Source of the DNA: Streptomyces alboflavus
GTDB lineage: Bacteria; Actinomycetota; Actinomycetes; Streptomycetales; Streptomycetaceae
Assembly: GCF_000716675.1 (NCBI RefSeq)
Contig: NZ_JNXT01000024.1
Span: 45,962 to 109,961, forward strand
DNA length: 64,000 bases
Reading direction: 5' to 3'
In this document: piece after piece, positions 1-12,241 of the stretch
Position numbering within the stretch: position 1 is the first letter of the stretch
Layout of the letters: each line of letters starts with the position of its first letter
The notes under the pieces: generated by a model
What the model was told of the DNA's origin: nothing
Database searches by the model: none
What the model saw: only the letters and a program-made list of their open reading frames with translations
Program-made: the position numbers and the translations under genes

Positions 1-1189
1 GGATGAGCTGGTAGTAGGCGTGCTGCCCGTTCGTGCCCGGCGTGCCCCACACCACCGGACCGGTCTGCCACTGCACCCGCTCGCCGTCGCGGTCCACGGA
101 CTTGCCGTTGGACTCCATGTCGAGCTGCTGGAGGTAGGCCGTGAACTTGGACAGGTAGTGGGAGTACGGCAGGACGGCGTGCGACTGCGCGTCGTGGAAG
201 TTGCCGTACCAGACGCCGAGCAGGCCGAGCAGCAGCGGCGCGTTCTCCTCGGCGGGCGCCGTGCGGAAGTGCTCGTCGACGAGCCGGAATCCGTCGAGCA
301 TCTCGCGGAAGCGGTCCGGTCCGATGGCGATCATCAGGGCGAGGCCGATCGCCGAGTCGTACGAGTACCGGCCGCCGACCCAGTCCCAGAACTCGAACAT
401 GTTGGCCGTGTCGATGCCGAAGTCGGCGACCTTCTCGGTGTTCGTCGACAGGGCCACGAAGTGCTTGGCGACGGCGCTCTCGTCGGCCTGGAGCTGGGTG
501 AGCAGCCAGTTCCGCGCGGAGGTCGCGTTCGTGATCGTCTCGATCGTGGTGAACGTCTTGGAGGCGATGACGAACAGCGTCTCGGCCGCGTCCAGGTCCC
601 GGATCGCCTCGTGCAGGTCGGCGCCGTCCACGTTCGACACGAAGCGGACGGTCAGGTCGCGGTCGGTGAAGGACCGCAGCGCCTCGTACGCCATGGCGGG
701 GCCGAGGTCGGAGCCGCCGATGCCGACGTTGACGACGTTCTTGATGCGCTTGCCGGTGTGGCCGGTCCACTCGCCGGAGCGGATCTTGTCGGCGAACGCG
801 GACATCTTGTCGAGCACGGCGTGCACGCCCGGCACCACGTTCTCGCCGTCGACCTCGACGTCGGCGTCCCGGGCGGCGCGCAGCGCGGTGTGCAGGACCG
901 CGCGGTCCTCGGTGGTGTTGATCTTCTCGCCGCGGAACATGGCGTCGCGGAGCCCGAAGACGTCCGTCGCCACCGCGAGGTCCCGCAGCAGCGCCAGGGT
1001 CTCGTCGGTCACCAGGTGCTTGGAGTAGTCGATGTGCAGGTCGCCCACCCGGAGGGTGTAGCCGGTGCCGCGCGCCGGATCAGCGTCGAACAGCTCCCGC
1101 AGCCGCACCTCCCCCAGCTGCTCCTTGTGCTTGGCCAGCGCCGTCCACTCCGGCGTCTGATTCAGCTTGGTGCGGCCTTCTGCGTTCAT
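1..1189 (-). CDS. pgi: glucose-6-phosphate isomerase, C-terminus cut by window edge
   Basis: Interconverts glucose 6-phosphate and fructose 6-phosphate in the cytoplasm (glycolysis, gluconeogenesis, entry to the pentose phosphate pathway). About 396 codons are visible of the roughly 550 usual for the long bacterial form; the 3' end lies outside the window. Visible landmarks are the sugar-phosphate signature GIGGSDLGP near residue 157, SKTFTT near 210, the catalytic-glutamate region QLDMESNGK and the following [11 protein letters not shown] block at the edge. The ATG at 1189 gives the family N-terminus ([11 protein letters not shown]). It is the last visible gene of the leftward central-metabolism block and is separated from the MFS gene by 73 bp. 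Identification is firm; only completeness is unknown. Confidence 0.95.
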   Translation of the reverse strand, partial: MNAEGRTKLNQTPEWTALAKHKEQLGEVRLRELFDADPARGTGYTLRVGDLHIDYSKHLVTDETLALLRDLAVATDVFGLRDAMFRGEKINTTEDRAVLHTALRAARDADVEVDGENVVPGVHAVLDKMSAFADKIRSGEWTGHTGKRIKNVVNVGIGGSDLGPAMAYEALRSFTDRDLTVRFVSNVDGADLHEAIRDLDAAETLFVIASKTFTTIETITNATSARNWLLTQLQADESAVAKHFVALSTNTEKVADFGIDTANMFEFWDWVGGRYSYDSAIGLALMIAIGPDRFREMLDGFRLVDEHFRTAPAEENAPLLLGLLGVWYGNFHDAQSHAVLPYSHYLSKFTAYLQQLDMESNGKSVDRDGERVQWQTGPVVWGTPGTNGQHAYYQLI

Positions 1190-1262
1190 CTCGGACTTCA
1201 GCCTTCTCTCGTACAACCTGAGTACCGTTGCGTTCGCCCCGCTGCCCTCCCAACCTAGTTGA

Positions 1263-2519
1263 TCAGCGAGCGGTTTGAGTTGTCTGTCCGCTGTCGGCCG
1301 ACTTAAGCGCGGGTGTGAGCGCGGTGACCGAGAGGGCGAACAGGGCGGCGGCGAGCAGCATCGGGGTGTTGGGCCCCCACAGCGCGGCCACGGCCCCGCC
1401 GAGGATCGCCCCGAGCGGCGCCCCGGCGACCGCCAGGGTCCGGAACGCCGAGCTGACGCGCCCGAGCACGGCGGCGGGCGGACGCTCCTGCATGAGCGTG
1501 TGGGTGCTGACGTTCCACACCATCCCCATGGCCCCGAACACCGCCATGCTCACGACCAGCGCCACGAGGTCGCGGACCGTGCCCATCGCCACGAGCGCCG
1601 CGATCTGGGCCGTTCCGGCGACGAGGATGCCCCGGACCCGGCCGAGCGTCCGCGCGAGCCACCCGGCGAGCGCCCCGCCCACGAGGCTCCCGGCCGCGTA
1701 CGCCGTTATCGCCGCCGCGTACCCCCCGCTGCCCGCGTCCAGCCAGCCGGTGACGAGGACGACGAGGGTGGCGAGGAGCGCGCCTATGCCGACGTTGCCG
1801 AGCGCGGTCGCCGCGCACAGGCGCCGCAGCACCCGGTCCCGCCACAGCACGCGCAGGCCGTGCGCGATGTCGGACCGCAGGGTGGCCCCGGCGGGTCTGG
1901 GCGGGTGCTCGGGCGCGGGCACCCGCAGGGAGGCCACGAGGGCGGCCGCGACCAGGTAGGTCGCCGCGTCCACCGCGTACGGAAGGCCCGCGCCCGCGGC
2001 CATCAGGAAAGGCACGACGGGAGCGGCGAGGAGGCCGCCCGCGAACTGCTGGCCGGTGAGCAGCCGTGCGTTCGCGCTGCCCAGGGTCGCGCGGTCCACG
2101 AGGGCGGGGAGCAGGGCCGTGGCGGCGTTGTCGAACAGGGTCTGGAGCGTCGTGAGCACCACGGCGAGGGCGATGAGCAGGCCGATCGAGGCGTGGCCGA
2201 GCGCCACGGCGAGGGCGAAGCCCGCCACAAGGAGTCCGCGCGCCACGTCCACCGTCCACATGGCGCGCCGCTGGTCCACGCGGTCGGCGACGGCCCCGCC
2301 GACCAGGCCGAACACCAGCCACGGCAGATAGCCGCAGGCGGTCACCGACGCTATGAGCAGCGGGTCGTCGGTGAGGGACGCGGCGAGCAGCGGCAGCGCG
2401 GCCTTGCGCAGCGAGTCCCCGAAGCTGGAGAGCACCGCGGCGGCCCACAGCCGCCCGAACCCACCGCGCCAGGCGACACTTCGCGCGCCCGTCCCGCTCA
2501 CGTGGACCGCAGCCGTCAC
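1263..2519 (-). CDS. MFS transporter (EntS-like exporter type)
   Basis: A 418-residue integral membrane protein with about twelve hydrophobic segments and an MFS loop motif ([11 protein letters not shown]) after the second segment. The layout and alanine-rich helices resemble the MFS_3 group, which includes enterobactin and macrolide exporters, so proton-driven efflux of a small molecule is likely; the substrate cannot be read from sequence. The start is a GTG at 2519 preceded by a purine-rich GGGAGGGGGAG tract. It lies between pgi and the RbpA-family gene and is probably a separate unit, because a hairpin follows the RbpA gene upstream. No adjacent regulator or biosynthetic gene suggests a substrate. 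Confidence 0.85.
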   Translation of the reverse strand: MTAAVHVSGTGARSVAWRGGFGRLWAAAVLSSFGDSLRKAALPLLAASLTDDPLLIASVTACGYLPWLVFGLVGGAVADRVDQRRAMWTVDVARGLLVAGFALAVALGHASIGLLIALAVVLTTLQTLFDNAATALLPALVDRATLGSANARLLTGQQFAGGLLAAPVVPFLMAAGAGLPYAVDAATYLVAAALVASLRVPAPEHPPRPAGATLRSDIAHGLRVLWRDRVLRRLCAATALGNVGIGALLATLVVLVTGWLDAGSGGYAAAITAYAAGSLVGGALAGWLARTLGRVRGILVAGTAQIAALVAMGTVRDLVALVVSMAVFGAMGMVWNVSTHTLMQERPPAAVLGRVSSAFRTLAVAGAPLGAILGGAVAALWGPNTPMLLAAALFALSVTALTPALKSADSGQTTQTAR

Positions 2520-2701
2520 AACTCCCCCTCCCCACCCCGTGGTTCCTCCGCGGCACGGTGGTCCCTCAAGGTCTCCGAGGGTTTACCGAGCCACGGTCAA
2601 ACCGTAGACGCCACCACTGACATCGAGGTCGGGCGCGTCGCTGACCAGCGGCTTCGGCGCGGGAAGCCGACGCGCGGCTCGGCGCGGGAGGGCAGACGGC
2701 T

Positions 2702-2731
2702 CCGGCCGGGCACCCGAAGGTGTCCGGCCGG
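2702..2731 (-). terminator. hairpin terminator after RbpA-family gene
   Basis: A 13-bp stem (2702-2714 with 2719-2731, one G-T pair) closes a CGAA tetraloop and begins 11 nt after the stop of the RbpA-family gene. It probably insulates that gene from the MFS gene downstream. No U-tract follows, as is usual in Streptomyces. Confidence 0.75.
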
Positions 2732-2741
2732 TTCTCAAGTC

Positions 2742-3077
2742 CTAGATCTCGCCCCGCAGTTTGGCGAGCGCCTCGGCGAGGATGGCCTCGCCGTCCGCGT
2801 CGCTGCGCCGCTCGCGGACGTACGCGAGATGCGTTTTGTACGGCTCGGTGCGCGGCGGGTCCGGGGGGTTGTCCCGGTCCTGGCCCGCCGGAAAGCCGCA
2901 GCGGGGGCAGTCCCAGGTGTCGGGGACCTGCGCGTCGCTGGCGAAGCTCGGCTGCGTCTCGTGCCCGTTGGAGCACCAGAAGGAGATGCGCAGCCGCGGC
3001 GCGGACTCGCCGCGCTCGGCCTCGCCCATCGGCCCCGCCCCGACCCGGCTTCCCCGGATCGCGTTGCCACTTGCCAC
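2742..3077 (-). CDS. RNA polymerase-binding protein of the RbpA family (probable second paralogue)
   Basis: A 111-residue protein of the RbpA family. RbpA binds RNA polymerase and the principal sigma factor and stabilises the open complex in actinobacteria. Visible features are the N-terminal RGSRVG segment, a zinc-ribbon-like core with WCSNGH and WDCPRCG (Cys/His and CxxC ligands), the VPDTW segment, and a basic C-terminal helix with the KTHLAYVRERR sigma-interaction-type motif. The principal RbpA, as I remember it, carries THWDMLxERR here, so this looks like the divergent second copy found near the glycolytic genes rather than the main one. The start is a GTG with GGGAG 8 nt upstream. A hairpin follows immediately. 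Family assignment is firm; paralogue status is inferred. Confidence 0.85.
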   Translation of the reverse strand: MASGNAIRGSRVGAGPMGEAERGESAPRLRISFWCSNGHETQPSFASDAQVPDTWDCPRCGFPAGQDRDNPPDPPRTEPYKTHLAYVRERRSDADGEAILAEALAKLRGEI

Positions 3078-3293
3078 GGTCGTAACTCCCTGCGTGATGG
3101 TGCTGCCTGTGTCGAACGGCGGCTGCGCCGCGGGGTCGACTGCCGGCTCCGCTGCGGGTGCCTCAGTCTACGTAAGGCCCAACGCGCGTCCAGTGTTGGG
3201 AGTTACACCCCACCCCGACACGCAAGCCCCATGATAAGCCGCGCACGGGGGCGCGTACTGAACATGGGGCTATGAGCGGGACAGCGGACAGGA

Positions 3294-3310
3294 CCGCCCC
3301 GAAAGGGCGG
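3294..3310 (-). terminator. hairpin terminator after secG
   Basis: A perfect 6-bp GC stem (CCGCCC/GGGCGG) with a CGAAA loop lies 18 nt downstream of the secG stop and would end the gap-pgk-tpiA-secG transcript. Confidence 0.6.
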
Positions 3311-3327
3311 GCGGCACCCGACTGCTG

Positions 3328-3564
3328 TCAGTTGTTGACCTTCATCAGGATGCCGAGCACGACAATGCTCGCGAACCACAGCAGACCGACCACGACCGTG
3401 ATGCGGTCGAGGTTGCGCTCGGCGACCGAGGAGCCACCGACCGACGACTGCATGCCGCCACCGAACATGTCGGAAAGGCCGCCGCCCTTGCCCTTGTGCA
3501 TCAGCACCAGCAGCATCAGCAGCAGGCTGAAGACGATCAGGGCGATCGAGAACCCCATAACCAC
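3328..3564 (-). CDS. secG: preprotein translocase subunit SecG
   Basis: A small (78-residue) subunit of the SecYEG translocon in the cytoplasmic membrane that assists SecA-driven export. It has two hydrophobic segments (about residues 5-22 and 55-73) flanking the Gly-rich loop HKGKGGGLSDMFGGG, the family hallmark. The GTG at 3564 is preferred over the ATG two codons later because GAGGAAG lies 12 nt upstream; the ATG at 3558 would give 76 residues. It lies downstream of tpiA on the same strand, the usual actinobacterial arrangement, and ends at a hairpin. Confidence 0.93.
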   Translation of the reverse strand: MVMGFSIALIVFSLLLMLLVLMHKGKGGGLSDMFGGGMQSSVGGSSVAERNLDRITVVVGLLWFASIVVLGILMKVNN

Positions 3565-3699
3565 GGCTGGACCAACTTCCTCGGATCTGAATCGACGACG
3601 GGGCCCGAAGCTCTTCGGTGAGCACTGTGGCTCAGAGAACAAGCCTCGGACCCCGCAAGGGTACGACGTATCGCCGCTAGCGCATACTCACTGGTCTCG

Positions 3700-4485
<786 letters not shown>

Positions 4486-4493
4486 GAGGGGTG

Positions 4494-5705
4494 TCAGTTC
4501 TCCAGTGCGGCGAGACCGGGGAGCGTCTTGCCCTCGAGGTATTCGAGGGAGGCGCCGCCGCCGGTCGAAATGTGACCGAATGCGTTCTCGTCGAAGCCTA
4601 GGTTGCGCACGGCCGCGGCTGAGTCGCCGCCGCCGACCACGGTGAAGCCGTCGCAGTTGAGCAGGGCGCGGGCGACGGCCGAGGTGCCACCGGCGTAGTC
4701 AGGGTGCTCGGCGACGCCGACCGGGCCGTTCCAGAAGACGGTCTCGGCGTCGGCGATCTTCGCGGCGAAGAGCTCGCGGCTCTTGGGGCCGATGTCCAGG
4801 CCCTCCATGTCCGCGGGGATCCGGTCCGCGTCGACGGTCTTGAAGTCGGCCGGGGCCTTCGTCTTCAGGTCGGGGAAGTCCGTGGCGACCAGGACGTCGA
4901 CAGGCAGGACGAGCTCCACGCCGCTCTTCTCGGCGCGCTCCATGTACTCCGTGACAACCGGGATCTGGTCCTCCTGGAGGAGGGAGATGCCGACCTCGTA
5001 CCCCTTGGCCTTGAGGAAGGTGTAGGCCATGCCGCCGCCGATCAGCAGCCGGTCGGCCTTGCCGAGCAGCTCGTCGATGACGGCGAGCTTGTCGGAGACC
5101 TTGGCGCCGCCGAGGATGACGGTGTACGGGCGCTTCACGTCCTCGGTGAGCTTCTTGAGGACGCCGACCTCGGTGGCGATCAAGTAGCCCGCGTAGTGCG
5201 GCAGCTTGCCCGGCAGGTCGTACACGGAGGCGTGCTTGCGGTGCACGGCGCCGAAACCGTCGCCTACGTAGACATCGGCCAGGGCCGCGAGCTGGTCGGC
5301 GAAGGCGCCGCGCTCGGCGTCGTCCTTGGCGGTCTCGCCCGCGTTGAAGCGCAGGTTCTCGATGACCGCGACCTGGCCGTCGGCGAGGTCGGCGACGGTG
5401 GCCTTGGCCGAGTCGCCGACCGTGTCGGTGGCGAACCGGACGTCGGCACCCAGGAGTTCACCGATCCGCGCGGCGGCGGGGGCCAGCGAGAACGCCGGGT
5501 CCGGGGCACCCTTGGGGCGGCCCAGGTGCGAGGCGACGACCACGCGGGCACCGGCGTCGGCGAGCGCCTTCACGGTGGGCAGGACCGCGCGGATGCGGCC
5601 GTCGTCGGTGATGGTCGTGCCGTCGAGCGGCACGTTGAGGTCGGCGCGGACGAAGACCCGCTTGCCTGCGACACCGTCGGCGAGAAGTTCGTCGATCGTC
5701 TTCAT
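4494..5705 (-). CDS. pgk: phosphoglycerate kinase
   Basis: Transfers phosphate from 1,3-bisphosphoglycerate to ADP. The 403 residues cover the two-domain hinge enzyme: N-terminal substrate segment [10 protein letters not shown], the HLGRPKG loop, and C-terminal nucleotide-binding GGGDSAAAV and [14 protein letters not shown]. The reading frame extends 16 codons upstream, but the ATG at 5705 has GGAG 9 nt before it and matches the family N-terminus (MKTIDELL), so it is chosen. It lies between gap and tpiA; the 126-bp gap to gap leaves room for a promoter. Confidence 0.97.
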   Translation of the reverse strand: MKTIDELLADGVAGKRVFVRADLNVPLDGTTITDDGRIRAVLPTVKALADAGARVVVASHLGRPKGAPDPAFSLAPAAARIGELLGADVRFATDTVGDSAKATVADLADGQVAVIENLRFNAGETAKDDAERGAFADQLAALADVYVGDGFGAVHRKHASVYDLPGKLPHYAGYLIATEVGVLKKLTEDVKRPYTVILGGAKVSDKLAVIDELLGKADRLLIGGGMAYTFLKAKGYEVGISLLQEDQIPVVTEYMERAEKSGVELVLPVDVLVATDFPDLKTKAPADFKTVDADRIPADMEGLDIGPKSRELFAAKIADAETVFWNGPVGVAEHPDYAGGTSAVARALLNCDGFTVVGGGDSAAAVRNLGFDENAFGHISTGGGASLEYLEGKTLPGLAALEN

Positions 5706-5831
5706 GTAATAGGACTCCGTGACTGGGACTTCTTGAGGGGTGCTCACGCGCAAAGGGTCCGAACGGCGCGGCGCTGCGCTGTCCGGACCCTGTGCTCACA
5801 TCGAGATGCCTGGCTCTGAGACGTGGACCGC

Positions 5832-7031
<1,200 letters not shown>

Positions 7032-9992
7032 TCAGCGGCGCAGGTGGTCCAGTGCCTTGCCGATCAGCCGGGCCCGGTCGGCCGCGGCGGGGATGTGTTC
7101 GAGGCCGAAGCCGAGCAGCACGCTGTCACGCGCTGTGATCGCGGCGTGGGACGTGTAGAGCTCGCCGGTGCGTGCCCAGTCGCCCGTGATATTGGGGCTT
7201 CCCGCCGGGGCCGGGGCGACGGCCCAGGTGCCGAGCGAGGACTCGAATCCCTCGGTCTCGGTGGGGGTCCCGCCGACGACCAGACGCGCGTTGTCGGCGA
7301 AGAGGCCGCGGCCGCCGCTGCCGGGGTCGGTGACGGCGCTGAGCGACACCTCCACCTTCTTGCCCGCGTAGGGGGCGAGGTCGAAGGCGACCTGCTTCCA
7401 GCCGCCGGAGGAGCCGGTGAAGCTGTTCCAGGCCCCGCTGCTGCCGCTCGCCGTGCAGCCGGTCGCGCCCTGCGTCAGATAGTGCTTGAGGAAGGGGTGG
7501 CCGTTGATGAAGAACCCGGCCGCGCACTGGGCGGGCACGGCGGCCGATGAGTTGCCGTTGGTGTCGGGCAGCGTGGTCCAGTCGTCGGCGCCCGTGGTGT
7601 GCGCCTCCAGCAGGCCGTGGTCGAAGCCCGGCTCCAGGTTCCAGTTGAGGGCGAGCCGCAGCTCCGGCTTGTCGGCGGCCGTGACGCCGGTCAGGTCGAA
7701 GGTGCGGGTGAGCCGCTTGTAGTCCCGGTCGGCGTGGGTCGCGGCGGCCATGCCCTGGCCCTCGAAGGGCGCGTAGGGGTTGCTGAGGCCGGGGTAGGAG
7801 CCGCCCGCCGCGCTCTTGAACTGCGGGAACTGAGGGGCGGGCAGGGTGTCGGAGGTGACGGTGAAGCGGCCCGCCTTGTCGAGCGGGTTGCCCTCGGCCG
7901 CGCCGAGCGCGCCGTCCGTCCCGGCGAGCGCGCCGGTGCCGCTGAAGCTCTTGGCGTCGGGTGCGGAGAGGCGTTCGTAGGCGCCGAGGTAGTACTGCGC
8001 GAAGTCGTCGGTGAGGGCCTCGCCGAGGTCGACGTCGCTGCCGGTGCGCTCGCCGGACTCGATCAGCTTGCCGCCCTCGTTGAGGTAGGCGCGCAGGGCG
8101 AGCTGGGTGGGCGCTCCGGGCACCGGGTCGCCGGTGTGGTGGACGACGGCGGAGAAGTGCGAGAGGACGCCGAGCGGGTGCGGGGCTCCCTGCTTGGCGA
8201 CGTCCCACACGGCGGCCGGGCGGCCGTTCGCCTTCAGGGCGTCGACGTACTTCTGGGTCTGGGTGGCGGGTGCGCCTTCCTCGGCGACGACGAGGGTGCT
8301 CGCCTTGGGGCGTTCGGCGACGGTGTACGTGAAGTGCTCGCTCTGCGTGCGGCCCTTCTTGGTACGCCCGGTGAACCACACCTCGACCTTGTCACCCGCG
8401 CGGGCGCCCTCGACGTCGGCGCGGTACTGGTCGAAGTGCAGGTTGTCCTCGCCGCCGTAGGTCTCGCCGCCCTTCCAGGCCTTGAGCTTCTCGTCGTGCG
8501 TACGGCCGCCGTTGATGCGGTAGTTGAGCTCCTTGGCGCGCACCGACTTGCGGGCGGTGACGGCGACTTCCTGGTCCGCTCCGCGGGCGTAGGACGTGCT
8601 GAAGGTGTCGGGCGTGAAGTCGGGGGCCTTGATGCCGGTGACGGAGACCGGCTGGTCGGGGTGGAGCGCGGTCTCGGCGACGGCGAGCGCGAAGGGGACG
8701 TTCTTCGCGAACTCCTGCTGGATCAGCTTCTCGTCGTCGGGGAAGGTGAAGATGGACGCGCAGTCCTGGGGCCGCCAGGCGTCATTGGGGTCCACGTTCG
8801 ACGCGGTCTGGCAGGTGGACATCTCCGGCGTGAACATCGGGATGCCGTTGACGTTGCCCGCGTGGCCGTCGGCCTCGCCGTTGGTGGTGTACAGCTCGGA
8901 GGACACCTGCGGGTGGTAGCCGGGGACCGCGGGCTTCTCGGGGGTGCCGGCGAGCGCCTTGTAGAGCACGTCGTCCGGGGTGGGGGTGGCGACCTGCCAG
9001 CCCACTCCGTAGAGGATCAGTTCGGCGGCGGAGTGGTAGTTGATGCCGTACTGGAAGCCGATGCGCTTCTGGAAGCGGTCGATGACCTTGGTCTCGGGCT
9101 CGGACATCGGTCCGGTGCCACGGTAGGTCTCCGAGGACGCGTCGGGCGAGGAGCCCTCGTTGTCGTAGCCCCACTTGTAGGCGAAGTTGCGGTTGAGGTC
9201 GACGCCGTCGCCGGGGGCGATCCTGCCGTCGCCGTCGATGTCACGGAGGTTCTTGCGCCACTGCCGGTCGCCGTCGGCGGCGTGCGTGAAGTCGTAGCCG
9301 TCGGGGTTGGCGGAGAGCACGAACCACAGCTCGGTGGAGTTCACGAGCTTGGTGATCCGCTTGTTCTTGCCGTAGTTGTCGAGGTAGTGGTGCATCAGGC
9401 GGCGGGTCATCTCGGGGGTGATCCACTCGCGCGCGTGCTGGTTGGACATGTACAGGGTGGCGGGCTTGGAGCCGTCCTTGGACTTCTTGGCGTTCTTGGA
9501 GAGCTTGAGCGCGAGGATGTCCTTGCCCTGGACCGTCTTGCCGATGGAGACGACCTTGGTGAGGCCGGGGTGGGCCTGACCGGTCTTGACGATCTCCTCC
9601 TGGAGCCCACCCTTGCCGCTGTACGGCCTGAAGACGCCGTCCCCCGCGGCCTTCAGCTTCTTCGCCGTCGCCGCGGACACGCGGTGCTCGGTGAGGTCGA
9701 TGCCCTTGCGCTCGATCGACTCGGCCTGGCCCTCGGTCAGGTACAGCTCGACGCGGCCGGTGCCGCTCTCGGGTGCCTGTCCGGCGAGTTCATGGGCGTC
9801 CTGCCCCGCCTCGACCAGGATCGGTATCTGCTTCTTGGTGACGTCGGCCTGGTAGACCTTGACGGCCGCCGGGTCGTCGTCGGCCGGAGACTTGGCCGGT
9901 CCGCTCGCCTGGGCGTGCGGTGCGGCGACGAGTCCGCCGACGAGCAGTGCGCTCGCGGCGAGAATCGATCTCGCGCTCGCTCTTCGTCTCAT
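7032..9992 (-). CDS. secreted M14 zinc carboxypeptidase, large multidomain
   Basis: A 986-residue exported metallopeptidase. The N-terminus has an Arg-rich n-region, a hydrophobic core and an APHAQASG cleavage region, so it is secreted. The M14 catalytic domain occupies roughly residues 120-440: zinc ligands in QHAREW (HxxE, near 185), substrate-binding VDLNRNF (near 262), third zinc ligand in INYHSAAEL (near 318) and the catalytic Glu in FTPEMSTC (near 386). The long C-terminal half contains beta-rich, non-catalytic domains, perhaps for binding peptidoglycan or protein. The ATG at 9992 has a G-rich Shine-Dalgarno sequence directly upstream. Its natural substrate is unknown; proteins, peptides or cell-wall peptides are possible. 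Confidence 0.9.
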   Translation of the reverse strand: MRRRASARSILAASALLVGGLVAAPHAQASGPAKSPADDDPAAVKVYQADVTKKQIPILVEAGQDAHELAGQAPESGTGRVELYLTEGQAESIERKGIDLTEHRVSAATAKKLKAAGDGVFRPYSGKGGLQEEIVKTGQAHPGLTKVVSIGKTVQGKDILALKLSKNAKKSKDGSKPATLYMSNQHAREWITPEMTRRLMHHYLDNYGKNKRITKLVNSTELWFVLSANPDGYDFTHAADGDRQWRKNLRDIDGDGRIAPGDGVDLNRNFAYKWGYDNEGSSPDASSETYRGTGPMSEPETKVIDRFQKRIGFQYGINYHSAAELILYGVGWQVATPTPDDVLYKALAGTPEKPAVPGYHPQVSSELYTTNGEADGHAGNVNGIPMFTPEMSTCQTASNVDPNDAWRPQDCASIFTFPDDEKLIQQEFAKNVPFALAVAETALHPDQPVSVTGIKAPDFTPDTFSTSYARGADQEVAVTARKSVRAKELNYRINGGRTHDEKLKAWKGGETYGGEDNLHFDQYRADVEGARAGDKVEVWFTGRTKKGRTQSEHFTYTVAERPKASTLVVAEEGAPATQTQKYVDALKANGRPAAVWDVAKQGAPHPLGVLSHFSAVVHHTGDPVPGAPTQLALRAYLNEGGKLIESGERTGSDVDLGEALTDDFAQYYLGAYERLSAPDAKSFSGTGALAGTDGALGAAEGNPLDKAGRFTVTSDTLPAPQFPQFKSAAGGSYPGLSNPYAPFEGQGMAAATHADRDYKRLTRTFDLTGVTAADKPELRLALNWNLEPGFDHGLLEAHTTGADDWTTLPDTNGNSSAAVPAQCAAGFFINGHPFLKHYLTQGATGCTASGSSGAWNSFTGSSGGWKQVAFDLAPYAGKKVEVSLSAVTDPGSGGRGLFADNARLVVGGTPTETEGFESSLGTWAVAPAPAGSPNITGDWARTGELYTSHAAITARDSVLLGFGLEHIPAAADRARLIGKALDHLRR

Positions 9993-10116
9993 GAGCCCCC
10001 CCTTGCAGTTGTCCGGCACGTTTGTGCGCGAACGCCAGGCTCGTCACGCTTCATGATCATGTCAATACGGCGGGTGAGGGGTTCCCTGGCCGGATCAGGG
10101 GGCTGTGCGGGCATGA

Positions 10117-10153
10117 CGAAGCCGCCGGGGCCTGGGGGCCACCGGCGGCTTCG
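10117..10153 (-). terminator. hairpin terminator after whiA
   Basis: A perfect 12-bp stem (10117-10128 with 10142-10153) and 13-nt loop lie about 90 nt beyond the whiA stop and 125 nt before the M14 peptidase start. It separates the uvrC-whiA operon from the peptidase gene. Confidence 0.75.
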
Positions 10154-10244
10154 GGGGTTTACGGAGGCGTCAGGGGAGCGCGCCTCGGGCCACTGCGTCC
10201 GCGACGGCCACGCCTCGGACAGCCATGCCTCACGCAGCCCCGCC

Positions 10245-11234
10245 TCAGACGACCATGTTGTCGGCGAGCTCCTCGCTCAGGTTGGACTCCGTGCCGGGGA
10301 TGCCGAGGTCCTGCGCCCGCTTGTCGGCCATGGCGAGCAGGCGGCGGATGCGGCCCGCGACGGCGTCCTTGGTCAGGGGCGGGTCGGCGAGCGCGCCCAG
10401 CTCCTCCAGGGAGGCCTGCTTGTGCTCCATGCGCAGCCGGCCCGCGGCCGCGAGGTGCTCGGGCACCTCCTCGCCCAGGATCTCCAGGGCGCGCTGCACC
10501 CGGGCGCCCGCGGCGACGGCGGCACGGGCCGAGCGGCGCAGGTTGGCGTCGTCGAAGTTGGCGAGGCGGTTGGCGGTGGCGCGGACCTCGCGCCGCATCC
10601 GCCGCTCCTCCCAGGCGAGCACCGACTCATGGGCGCCGAGCCGGGTCAGCAGGGCCCCGATGGCGTCCCCGTCCCGGACGACGACGCGGTCCACGCCGCG
10701 CACCTCACGGGCCTTCGCGGCGATCTGCAGCCGCCGGGCCGCGCCGACCAGCGCGAGCGCCGCCTCCGGGCCCGGGCAGGTCACCTCCAGGGAGGAGGAG
10801 CGGCCGGGCTCGGTCAGCGAGCCGTGCGCGAGGAAGGCGCCGCGCCAGGCCGCCTCGGCGTCGCAGGTGGCCCCCGAGACCACCTGCGGGGGCAGGCCGC
10901 GGATGGGCCGGCCGCGGCCGTCCACCAGGCCGGTCTGGCGGGCCAGCTGATCGCCGCCCGCGACCACCCGAACGACGTAGCGCGAGCCGCGGCGCAGGCC
11001 GCCGGGGGCCATCACGATCAGCTCCGAGCTGTGCCCGAAGATCTCCAGGATGTCCCGCTTGAGGCGGCGCGCCGCCATCGCGGTGTCCAGCTCCGCCTCG
11101 ATCACGATCCGGCCGCTCACCAGGTGCAGACCGCCCGCGAACCGCAGGATCGACGAGACCTCTGCTTTTCTGCAGCAGGTCCGGGTGACGGGGAGCCGGG
11201 AGATCTCGTCCTTCACCGCTGCCGTCATCGCCAT
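10245..11234 (-). CDS. whiA: DNA-binding sporulation regulator WhiA
   Basis: Regulator that, with WhiB, controls the switch from aerial growth to sporulation septation in Streptomyces; homologues occur across Gram-positive bacteria. The 329 residues comprise an N-terminal LAGLIDADG-like domain without nuclease residues ([18 protein letters not shown] onward, to about 200) and a C-terminal helix-turn-helix domain (about 235-320, with [17 protein letters not shown]). It is the last gene of the uvrC-rapZ-yvcK-whiA operon and overlaps yvcK by 10 bp, so translation is coupled. A strong hairpin follows. In other Streptomyces whiA also has its own developmental promoter; none is evident here. Confidence 0.97.
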   Translation of the reverse strand: MAMTAAVKDEISRLPVTRTCCRKAEVSSILRFAGGLHLVSGRIVIEAELDTAMAARRLKRDILEIFGHSSELIVMAPGGLRRGSRYVVRVVAGGDQLARQTGLVDGRGRPIRGLPPQVVSGATCDAEAAWRGAFLAHGSLTEPGRSSSLEVTCPGPEAALALVGAARRLQIAAKAREVRGVDRVVVRDGDAIGALLTRLGAHESVLAWEERRMRREVRATANRLANFDDANLRRSARAAVAAGARVQRALEILGEEVPEHLAAAGRLRMEHKQASLEELGALADPPLTKDAVAGRIRRLLAMADKRAQDLGIPGTESNLSEELADNMVV

Positions 11235-12241
11235 GGGCCGATCCTTCCATGCATCCGAAAAATACGGTCGTACGCGGCGGCCAGCAGCTCCGGGTCGTGC
11301 TTGGGGCTGCCGTCCTGGCGGGCCACCGGCGCCAGCTCCACCGTGGCGCCGAACCGCTTGGCGGCGTCGGTCAGTGATCCACGGTCGGGCACGGCGGCCT
11401 CGTCGGCCAGCACCACGTCCAGGGCGAGTTTAGGGGCGTGTCGGGCCAAAACCTCCAAATGACGCTGCGGAGAGAACCCCTCGGTTTCTCCGGGTTGCGG
11501 CGCGAGGTTCAGCGAGAGGACCCGGCGGGCCTTGGTCTCGGTGAGCGCGTCGAGGAGCTCGGGCACGAGCAGGTGCGGGATCACCGAGGAGAACCAGGAT
11601 CCGGGGCCGAGAACCACCCAGTCGGCGTCAAGGACGGCGGCGACGGCCTCCGGCACGGCCGGGGGGTCCTGCGGGACGACGTGCACGGACTGCACCTCGC
11701 CCGGGGTGAGCGCGACCGTGGCCTGGCCGCGGACGGTGTCCACGTCGTCGGGGCGGTCCGGGTCGTGGCCCTTGACCAGCGCCTGGAGCTCCAGCGGCAC
11801 GGCGGACATGGGCAGCACCCGGCCCTGCGCGCCGAGCAGCCTGCCGACCAGGTCCAGAGCCTGGACGTGATCGCCGAGCTGTTCCCACAGGGCGACGATC
11901 AGGAGATTGCCCACCGCGTGCTCGTGCAGGTCGCCGCGGGACTGGAAGCGGTGCTGGATGACGCGGGACCAGGTCTGGCCCCAGTCGTCGTCGCCGCAGA
12001 GCGCGGCGAGCGCCTTGCGCAGGTCGCCGGGTGGCAGCACGCCCAGCTCGGCGCGCAGCCGCCCGCTGGAGCCGCCGTCGTCGGCGACCGTCACCACGGC
12101 GGTGAGGTCGCCGGTGATGCGGCGCAGCGCGGCGAGCGACGCGGACAGGCCCATGCCGCCGCCGAGGGCGACGACCTTGGGCTGGGTGCCCCGCTTGCGG
12201 CCCAGGCGGTTCAGGCGGAGCACCCGGCGGTTGGGCTTCAT
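11225..12241 (-). CDS. yvcK: YvcK/CofD-like gluconeogenesis factor
   Basis: A 338-residue Rossmann-like protein of the YvcK family, which binds UDP-sugars (UDP-GlcNAc) and links carbon flux to cell-wall synthesis. Visible motifs are the N-terminal [14 protein letters not shown] (near 20-35), [12 protein letters not shown] (near 55) and [14 protein letters not shown] in the second half. The ATG at 12241 overlaps the rapZ stop by 4 bp (ATGA), which fixes the start and implies translational coupling. It is not a CofD enzyme despite the fold, as the operon context rapZ-yvcK-whiA shows. Confidence 0.95.
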   Translation of the reverse strand: MKPNRRVLRLNRLGRKRGTQPKVVALGGGMGLSASLAALRRITGDLTAVVTVADDGGSSGRLRAELGVLPPGDLRKALAALCGDDDWGQTWSRVIQHRFQSRGDLHEHAVGNLLIVALWEQLGDHVQALDLVGRLLGAQGRVLPMSAVPLELQALVKGHDPDRPDDVDTVRGQATVALTPGEVQSVHVVPQDPPAVPEAVAAVLDADWVVLGPGSWFSSVIPHLLVPELLDALTETKARRVLSLNLAPQPGETEGFSPQRHLEVLARHAPKLALDVVLADEAAVPDRGSLTDAAKRFGATVELAPVARQDGSPKHDPELLAAAYDRIFRMHGRIGPWR

